From Mesostigma viride (lineage: Eukaryota > Streptophyta > Mesostigmatophyceae > Mesostigmatales > Mesostigmataceae), in the NCBI GenBank assembly GCA_009746045.1, contig RPFO01002028.1, positions 1 through 57,500 of the forward strand: 57,500 nucleotides of DNA, written 5' to 3'. Position 1 is the first letter of the stretch, and each line of letters opens with the position of its first letter. The notes under the pieces were generated by a model. The model saw only the letters and a list, made by a program, of their open reading frames with translations, searched no databases and had not been told where the DNA came from. Below are positions 46,188 to 57,500 of this stretch, piece by piece. The position numbers were made by a program, and so were the translations under genes.

Positions 46188-46980
46188 AATAGGATGTTTT
46201 ATGACATGCTTAGATCACCGCCCATTCATGCATTATAGGACATGGCATTATTATTAAGAGCAACATCATGGGTATTGTGGTAGTGCAACATCTTGGCTAA
46301 TCAGGACAACGATTTATTTCTCATACAACTAGTAACGGCTTGTACTTACACGACGTTGGACCGCCTTGCGTCAAGGAATAGTTGTCTCACTTAATCTATG
46401 CTCACGTGACGCAGTCTACATGATTACTAATTACTTTTAATAAATTAATTGATGTGCATTGTGCATAACTCAATGCTGAGAACATTTGTGTATTCACATA
46501 CATACACGTGAAACAAGACGGCAGTTATATACACATAAAAACAGTTGAATCCCATTCAAAAAATTATCATGCAGAAGCAAGCATGCGTAAGGCACCAATA
46601 AGCTAATGTTTTCACGCTTTGGCTGCAGGACTGTCCTAAATGGACAAATCTGTCCTAACCCAAACAAACCACCCCACGTCTCGTACTTACAAAACCAGGA
46701 GAACCAGGACCTGAAAAAGGTCATCATTTCTCTAGCTTGCCCAAGGGCTTGCGTCACAGGGCCCTCATGCCCGCCGTCATACCGGCGCCGGTAAAGTGAC
46801 TGAGCTAGGCGAGGGAGATACGGTAGTCCACGTCTGCCTCGCAGCTGGGGAGTTGGCAGCTACCCAGCAAAGTTCTTGACGCGGTCCCGATATTGGACCC
46901 GAGAGCCATAAAGGAGAAAGAGGTCGGGCGATGGCTGAGTGAGCCCAACCAGCAGGGCTTCAATGCTCTCTGTTTGTTCC

Positions 46981-47875
46981 TGGACGAATGGCAATCCAAG
47001 TCCGAGGTCGCCCGGCGTCGGTGGGGGGCCGGGCAGCGGGGGGACTTGGTATATATGTCGAGGGTAAGGGTCACCCTTATCCCCACCGGGTGCATGGTGG
47101 GTAATGAGGGAGGCGGCGGGTGGGGGCGGTGGCCGGGGCGGGGAAGGACTGAGTGGAGGTAGGGGAAGCGGAGGTCGGTGGTCGGTGGGCCGGCTGTTTG
47201 GCAACTTAGGTGCCGTACGCTCACTCGCTCAGCCAACTTTTTCTGGCCAGGAAATGGGTGTAGTGTTTATTGCCATTTCAGTAACCGAGGGGGGGGCGGG
47301 GGGGGTTGAGTTAACCAAGGAATGCCGCAAATAGCCAAAAGCCTAGGTGAGTCTAAATTGGGGTGCCCGGCCCACATTAACTGATAAGGTGCGCCCTGCA
47401 CGAATTAATTGAGAACCGCGTGTTGTAATGTACCGTGCGGTACGGTTCGAATAAAATACTTCTGTACGCGTACTTTACGGCGCGAATAACATATTACGCG
47501 TATTTTATGAAAAATACGCGACTTGGACTTAGAATATTTGGGGGTACCAGGCTACCAGCGGGCAGCGCGGCGCCTAGGTTCTTTGGCGTGCAGCGTTTTC
47601 TTCCCAGTCCGCGGGAAAAATGTTTGCTTTGGGCCTAGCGTAGGAATTAAAAGTTGGCTTGATCATGATGATGAAGTTGGGCATGCAAGGTGCGCGGGCC
47701 ACTGTACTTGCAAGAGTGGCCATAACCAAACAAATTAGCAACACAGGGCGAGAGAAATGCAAACCAAATGCTCGAATGTTGAAGACGATGAGTTCATGAT
47801 ATTAGATTGTGGCGGAGATCGATATCTGGTTCATAATATCTCTGGCGGAGCCCTAAGCTACACGGCACGGTTTAC
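46981..47875. other. Unassigned DNA right of LINE B
   Basis: GC-rich to about 47340, then AT-rich. A palindrome CGCGTATTT/AAATACGCG lies at about 47497-47520. No gene is seen. Confidence 0.5.
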
Positions 47876-48127
47876 ATGATGCTCCGACAGGTCCTGAATG
47901 TAGGGTTTTCCAAGCATAGGTCATTAGAGTCTTTGTATCAGGGTATGCCTGGCATTTCGGACGAGATTAGGCAGCGTAGGACAGCATTTGTAGGACATCT
48001 TGCTCCGACGCACCAGTCAGGTCGCGTACACCGCCCTTGGTCTGGCCGGCCCCCAGCGGCTTGGCCAACGAGGGCGGCACTGACATCCTGTTCTGGCCTG
48101 GCCCCAAGGACATTCCTAGAAAGCTAG
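47876..48127 (+). pseudogene. LINE reverse-transcriptase C-terminal fragment
   Basis: The 83-residue frame contains L-Y-Q-G-M-P, I-R-Q-R-R and V-G-H-L-A, matching the LINE A C-terminus (L-Y-Q-G-M-P-Y-I, I-K-Q-R-R, V-G-H-L-A-R). It is diverged and in the opposite orientation. No catalytic part remains. Confidence 0.75.
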
Positions 48128-48176
48128 GTAAGCCTGCCATGAACTACATCCAGATGTTGATGGCCGACCTAGTGGT

Positions 48177-48215
48177 CCCAGCTCTGACAGTTTGACTCAA
48201 ACTGTCAGAGCTGGG
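48177..48215. repeat. Perfect hairpin, 18-bp arms, 3-base loop
   Basis: CCCAGCTCTGACAGTTTG pairs perfectly with 48198-48215, with ACT in the loop. Confidence 0.95.
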
Positions 48216-48219
48216 AGTG

Positions 48220-48286
48220 AAAGAAGAGAGAGGGAGTGAATGCGTTGAACTCGGAGTTCACCGCATTCACTCCCTCTCTCTTCTTT
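48220..48286. repeat. Hairpin, 33-bp arms with one mismatch, 1-base loop
   Basis: Arms 48220-48252 and 48254-48286; the only mismatch is 48245 versus 48261. It lies 4 bp after the previous hairpin. Confidence 0.95.
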
Positions 48287-48289
48287 GGA

Positions 48290-49240
48290 CTGCCATGCAG
48301 AACAAGAAGCGGTGGCAGAAGATTCAGTGTCCAGGCTCACACGCCAGCCCCTGTGGGCAAGCCCACTTCCGTCCTCCCAAGCGGAAAGGGCGTTTTGCTG
48401 AATAGTGTAGTTAGGATTTTTTCTAGACTAGATGGCTTAGTTAGGTTCGTTCGATTACGCGGCTTCGCCCACCTCCATCCATCTAGCAAGGAATATGTGC
48501 TACATGATCTCCCAACGGAGACATGTTATGATTTAATTTTATTTAATTTTAATATTGATATCTCTGCTTTCTTTTATTGCCATCGGCATGGGCCCGGATA
48601 CTATGCATTTGTTGGTCACGCGGAATAAAATAGAATTCATGAAAGCGGCAGTAAATGCGTGGTTCTGGGGGGGCTTCTGGCCATGAAGGAGGCATTAGTA
48701 TTGATAGCATCGGATTCTGAGCAGATTGGGTGCTTTGTTCCAAATTAACGGCCACTTTCGGTAAGTAATTATTGACTGAGGCGTGCACAGTTGGTGCCTG
48801 CCATTTTCATCGTAGAAGAACGGCAGTTGTTGCTCGCCTAGGCGAGGGATTTACGATGCGGTCAAGGTATAGATTTGTGGCGAACATGATCTGCTTTCAG
48901 TGCTTTCCTCTACGAGCTTGTTGTTCGAAGTCTTTTGCGTTCATTTTGGGCGTTCAAGATTGTTGTGTGAGCGTGCCGCACCCTTTCTTCGCAGCGGCAT
49001 CACAGAACAACGCTCAGAAGCTGAGTGGCTGCCAACGGTTTCTTTACATTTTTATCGTGCAAGGAAAGATGTGTTTTGCTGATGATCATATATTGGAGAT
49101 CTATATTGCATATTCATGTGACTGCATCTAGACAGTGAGCTGCCACCATTAGTTAGTTTATTTGAGCATGCCCTTGTTATGATGATGTGACAACACTGAA
49201 ATGTGCTTAGCCAACCATGGTTGACATGGTTGACTGCATA
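48290..49240. other. Unassigned DNA
   Basis: Mixed composition and no credible gene. It may include LINE 3' sequence right after the fragment at 47876. Confidence 0.45.
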
Positions 49241-49250
49241 TGCAAGCCAT

Positions 49251-50904
49251 TAATTAATTAATTAATAGACACGTGACTGCGTCACGTGAGCATAAGTCCT
49301 CAGTGCCAGGAGGGGAACATGGGATGGAATGGATGGTATAAGCTATCTAGGTCCTAGTTACAGGGGTGTGGGCACCGCGGCCCAAATCACTATGAATGCC
49401 ATACTTGGTCACACGCGAAGCCCCCACAGGCTTGGGGGTGCATGGTCTCCTTCTTCATCACTACTTGCCATCTATCCTTGCGCACCATCTGCCTCCATAT
49501 TACAGACAAACCAGGAGGTTGCCCGGGGGTGAGCCCGTCACGTCTAGTGTAGCACATGTCCATGCCGAGTCTATCACGAAAAGTCCACGGGTGGCGGCCC
49601 TGCCGCGCGCAGCCGGGGGCACGCCAGGTGAGGACATATCGCCCAGGCTGGGCGGGCTTGGTGCCAGCTAGTCTATCTGATGTATCTACCTGATCTGTGC
49701 GGGCCAGGTGCCCGGCTAGGCCCAGGCGCCTGTGCCTAATAATGTGGGAAACATAGGGCAAATCAGCTTACAAATCCTCATTACTAATGCGCAAACCAAA
49801 GGGGATGTTAAGGGCCTTGCGCAGCATCTTGGTGACGGCGCCGTCGAGTCGTTGCTCCAGCTCCTGCGTCAGTGTCCACGTCGCGACGCCGTAGGTCAGG
49901 ATCGTCAGAATGACGACCTTGAAGAGGTCACGCTTGACGATCCGGGGTAGGGCGGGGTTGCTCCACCAGCGGCGGTGGTCATGGAGGTGCGCCCACGCCA
50001 TGCCGATCCGTGTCGTCATGTCGTCCTCGCAGTCGGGAAGCCAACTGCCGAGCAGCTTGAAGCGGCCTGAAGGAGGGTAGTTGACCTCGGCATGCATCGT
50101 CTAAGAGGCGGAGTGTGGGTGGGGGCCCTGCCATGCCGAGGGCCAGGGCCTCCGTTTTGGGGCTGATTTATAGACCAACCGCCCGAGCCTCGAGCGCCAG
50201 GCAGTCCAGCCAAAGTTGGGCAGACTCCGGCTTCTCGATGAGCGTGATGTCGTCGGCATAAATGAGGTCAGCTAGTAAATTCAGCTTGTTAGTCGGCCCC
50301 CCTTCCCCAAGCTCGTTCGTGATCGCTAGGCCAGGGGCACGGCCTTCAATGCTAGCAAAGCGAGCACGTGCCTGGCGCATAACATAATCCACTACAATAA
50401 TAAACAGGTACGGCGACAGGACGCAACCCTGCCAGACGCCGGTCTGCAGTGGGCATGGCGGGGTAATGCCGTGTTGAGTGCGCACCGAAGTGGTCGACCC
50501 CTCATACAGCGTGCGGATGACGGTAATCAGGGGAGTGGGGACGCGAGCGCGAGCAAGTACAGCCCATCGAGCGTCCCAGAGGACAGAATCAAAAGCCTTG
50601 ATGAAGTCGACGAAGATCAGGATGGCGGGAAACTCACCAGGTTGCAGGAGAGCGATTTCCTCGAAGAGGCGACGCGCGACGAAGATGGCCATGACGGTGT
50701 TGCGCCCAGGACGGAAGCCCATTTGACTTTCCCCAAGGTGACAGTCGAGAGCAGAACGAAGGCGGTTGAGGGTCATGCGCATGAACAACTTAAGTGTGGC
50801 GCTCTGGATGCAGACTCCTCTGTAGTTGGCGGGGTCGTCAGGGGAACCTTTGTTTTTGTACAGCATAATACGGTAGCTGTGCTGCCACTCAGGAATCGGC
50901 GGCG
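49251..50904 (-). mobile_element. LINE C, 5'-truncated, probable 10-bp target duplication
   Basis: Starts at its 3' end with TAATTAATTAATTAAT, as LINE A does, and ends inside the RT. TGCAAGCCAT occurs at 49241-49250 and 50905-50914, just outside both ends. Confidence 0.75.
49390..50904 (-). pseudogene. LINE C reverse transcriptase with frameshifts
   Basis: An intact frame 50904-50168 carries N-Y-R-G-V-C-I-Q, G-F-R-P-G-R-N-T, V-D-F-I-K-A-F-D-S, Q-G-C-V-L-S-P and L-I-Y-A-D-D-I-T-L. It stops at A-V-G-L; the matching position in LINE A continues without a break. The thumb and C-terminus continue in other frames (50097-49768, then 49761-49390, with V-G-H-L-A-R-like G-H-L-A-R-T). So the catalytic box is intact but the protein is broken at two or more places. 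Confidence 0.85.
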
Positions 50905-50914
50905 TGCAAGCCAT

Positions 50915-52515
50915 GTATAATGTATACCATGAAATTAATTACTAGTTACTAACAATGCAAGTGTTTTCCACGCGGATGCGCGCCCTGTAAACCCCTTCTT
51001 GAACGCGGTCGCGTATTTTAAGCCCACGTATTTTAAACCCCCCACGTATATACTCGTATTTTAAACCCTGTTTTAAAATACCCGTACCCGTACACGTAAT
51101 GACAACATGGATTGAGAACATACCTCCGCTTGCATCACTCCCCGGAAAAAAGAACTTTTAATTTGCGGTTGGAATGTAGGTGACAGCTGGCGATGCCTTA
51201 GGCGGGATCAGGAGACGTCCGTCCTATAGTCAGCAAGAGTTGGTGCGAGAGGTCCCCAGTTCGATTCCGGCCTGGATTCATTTGCAGATCGCGTTTTCCG
51301 CGGACCGGCACTGAACGCAAATGGTTTTCACCTTTGCGGCGTGCCAAATCAGAATACCTCCGTGGTGAGGATATGGACATACAGTATCCCTGAGAAGGGG
51401 CATATGGTTTTCAATACATTCTATGCGACAACCTGCTTAATGCAGGTGGCGGTTGGTGTAAACTGCCACCTACTCAGGGTGCACAAGTGAGGTGCACCTG
51501 CACCACCTTGTATTCCAGTATGGCTGTGCAAAGTTGCGGACATGGGGTGGAAGATGATCATTGATGGCTAGGCAATGGCTTGGGCATGCATGATGGCGTC
51601 TCAGCAGAGAGTGGCTCTCTGCATGGAGTCATGGGCCGGCAAAGCGCTATCAAGGAGACAACTATGGCTGACTCATAGTGGATGCAGTAAGGCTGCCCCA
51701 CTCCGTCCATGGCGGGTCCAAAGCCCACAGATATTGGCTTGGAACACATTTAGAGGCGCCGGTTTGGGAGAATATATATAAGGCCTCGAGATCCCGCAGC
51801 CTGAGGGTTCTGAGTTAAGGGGCCTTCAGTTCCCAGGCCGGGTTAACTAACCCGGCCCACAACCCCCTGCGACCATCATCATGGTAGCCATTGTACTGAA
51901 GATATTTATATCCTTGTCCGGCATGAGTGTAAAGCGGACTTTGACTCGCTCATGAGCCATTTTTCACTTCAGTTCATTGGCTGGTGACGGACGTCCGGCC
52001 CGGCAGGCGTTGGACGGCAAAAAAGTGTGTGGGCGGCTCAAGTAGGAAAATGGGGGGGTATGTCCCCCTTCCAATTCCAGCCTTGTTCTCACAGTCAGTC
52101 ATGTTTGCCACCCCCATAAGGTCGGACCAGCCTATGGATATTACTGTAATAACCCTGACCACCGGCGCGGGAATAAACTCATGACTCAACTGTTCCAGCC
52201 TGTTGCAGCGCTGCGTACTGAATCCAAGTTAGATTTATCCAACTGATCCAAGAGCATCTAAGGCCCGGCCTCGCGCCGCGCAAGTCACGTGCCAGTCTCA
52301 GTTTGTCATCTTTTGTCACGACTCACGACGCTGCTCACATCAAATGCCAGCAGTTAGCACAAGAGTGATGCGGGCAATCCATAGCAGGCGAAATGGACGC
52401 ACCCACTTACAACGCAACATTCTCCCAATTCCCATACACACAGCGTGTCCACATGCAAAACCCAAACACTTACCCGCTACATCATTCACACAGTATTTAA
52501 TCGATATGCTGTAAT
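50915..52515. other. Intergenic DNA with a tRNA relic and a hairpin
   Basis: Repeated CGTATTTTAA words near 50990-51080, a tRNA-Pro-like piece near 51240, a TATATATAAGG box near 51773, and a GGCCGGGTT/AACCCGGCC hairpin at 51836-51857. No protein gene is seen. The promoter of the methyltransferase gene should lie in the last few hundred bases. Confidence 0.5.
51241..51280 (+). tRNA. tRNA-Pro-like 3' half (relic or SINE head)
   Basis: GGTGCGAGAGGTCCC followed by AGTTCGATTC matches the anticodon-arm 3' side, variable loop and T arm of plant-type tRNA-Pro, with TTGG at the anticodon position. The 5' half (51205-51238) is too diverged to fold well and the T stem has a mismatch, so it is not a working tRNA. 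Confidence 0.4.
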
Positions 52516-56990
<4,475 letters not shown>

Positions 56991-57149
56991 TCAAGCTAGG
57001 TACTTGCATGATTGTCTTTTATGGACTCCACTATGAAACAGGTGCCTTCATTCAGTTGTGGTGCATGGTTGTGAAGCAATATGCTCAATCTGCTACACTT
57101 CAAGGCTTGTGTTCGGCATATGCAGTGGACCTTTTCCCCGAAATGGTTC

Positions 57150-57500
57150 GACTATTAATCAATTAGTTAACTAAACTCGTGCTCCCGTTGGGGAGTCACG
57201 GAGCATTAACCCCGATGGAGGGAGGGAGGAAGGGAGGGAGGGAGGAGGGAGGGAGGGAGGGAGGGAGGGAGGAGGGAGGGAGGGAGGGAGGAGGGAGGGA
57301 GGGAGGGAGGAGGGAGGGAGGGAGGGAGGGAGGGAGGGAGGGAGGAGGAGGGAGGGAGGGAGGAGGAGGGAGGGAGGGAGGGAGGGAGGGAGGGAGGGAG
57401 GGAGGGAGGGAGGGAGGGAGGGAGGAGGGAGCGAGGGAGCGAGGGAGCGAGGGAGCGAGCGAGAGGAGGGAGGGAGGAGCGAGGGAGGGAGGGAGCGAGG
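57150..57500. mobile_element. LINE 3' tail grading into a purine repeat
   Basis: The AATTAGTTAACTAAACTCGT tail, the GCTCCCGTTGGGGAG hairpin and the GGAGCATTAACCCCGATGG word of the LINE family end near 57219. There the expected (GATG)n has become (GAGG)n/(GGGA)n, continuing to the window edge with GGAGC variants at the end. Confidence 0.8.

Larger units (their letters stand above)
38222..46674. mobile_element. 8.45-kb element with perfect 30-bp terminal inverted repeats
   Basis: The left end starts GGGTGGTTTGTTTGGG; the right end, reverse-complemented, is identical over 30 bases. The flanks are LINE B sequence with either a 5-bp (CCACG) or a 3-bp (CAC) duplication, which cannot be told apart because of the shared bases. 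A subterminal word (GGCTGCAGG, then CTGTCCTAAATG) occurs near both ends in the same orientation. At the left it also pairs with the TIR interior. Order: AT-rich left flank (38280-39110), gene X (minus), palindrome region, PHD-like and Z genes (plus), CCCGCTG array, right flank (46190-46640). No D-D-E transposase, tyrosine recombinase, polymerase or helicase is recognised. It may be non-autonomous or use an unfamiliar enzyme. Confidence 0.85.
35347..46980 (-). mobile_element. LINE B, disrupted by two later insertions
   Basis: Three pieces of one LINE copy in matching order: 3' tail 35347-35657 (TAATTAATT tail, hairpin, then a diverged 3' UTR), 37731-38221 (end of the coding region, many stops) and 46674 to about 46980 (further upstream coding sequence). 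Compared with LINE A, piece 2 ends and piece 3 starts at the same site, GGTCCACGTCTCG (36299-36311 in LINE A). LINE A separates the first two pieces and the 8.45-kb element separates the last two. The copy is diverged and inactive. Confidence 0.75.

Noticed and set aside
45171-46238. 355-residue Pro/Ala/Cys ORF
   Set aside because: All frames give the same peptide from the 7-bp array; no evidence of selection.
38222-46674. PIF/Harbinger assignment of the 8.45-kb element
   Set aside because: The GGG-type ends look Tourist-like, but the target duplication is CAC or CCACG, not the usual TTA/TAA, and no Harbinger proteins are seen.

Overview
The window looks like nuclear DNA of a photosynthetic eukaryote, most probably a green alga. 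Two GC-rich, spliced host genes can be rebuilt exon by exon with every junction in phase. One is a UGP3-type chloroplast UDP-glucose pyrophosphorylase (28260-34322, minus, 7 exons, 915 aa). The other is a SpoU/TrmH-family RNA 2'-O-methyltransferase (52516-56990, plus, 5 exons, 403 aa). A third spliced gene encodes a coiled-coil protein (18555-22123, plus, 5' end not found). Two of these genes carry TGTAA, the usual green-algal poly(A) signal, downstream of the stop. Their introns are full of minisatellites. I could not name the species.

Region 1-12.3 kb differs from the rest. After about 985 bp of polypyrimidine comes an AT-richer stretch with small ORFs: a MYND-finger protein, two proteins sharing a C-x4-C-x10-C-x2-H signature, and two short basic ORFs. 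Then follows an unrecognised seven-exon gene (5190-12273) of about 1,960 codons whose introns are in phase only if two single-base deletions are allowed. About 22 copies of a 21-bp dyad motif are scattered through this region, in intergenic DNA, in introns and, inverted, inside a 72-bp coding repeat. None was noticed elsewhere in the window.

The rest is a museum of mobile elements. (a) 12404-14239: a 5'-truncated non-LTR retrotransposon with RT end, zinc knuckle and restriction-like endonuclease, bounded by a 15-bp target duplication. (b) 14599-16398: an ORF1-like gene split by a 1.36-kb element with TTAA-type flanks; removing the element restores the frame. (c) 24334-25574: a truncated Penelope-like reverse transcriptase. 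(d) 25878-27158: a fold-back element with about 255-bp arms, carrying two retrotransposon tails. (e) A nest at 35347-46980: LINE B is interrupted by LINE A (14-bp target duplication) and by an 8.45-kb element with perfect 30-bp terminal inverted repeats. (f) 49251-50904: LINE C. (g) 57150 to the end: another LINE tail running into a purine repeat.

The 8.45-kb element (38222-46674) is the best candidate for an undescribed system. It has two divergent gene blocks, one with a PHD-like finger, and both encode long translated minisatellites. Between them lie three near-perfect palindromes (158, 91 and 100 bp). A roughly 1-kb (CCCGCTG)n tract sits near one end. I recognise no transposase in it.
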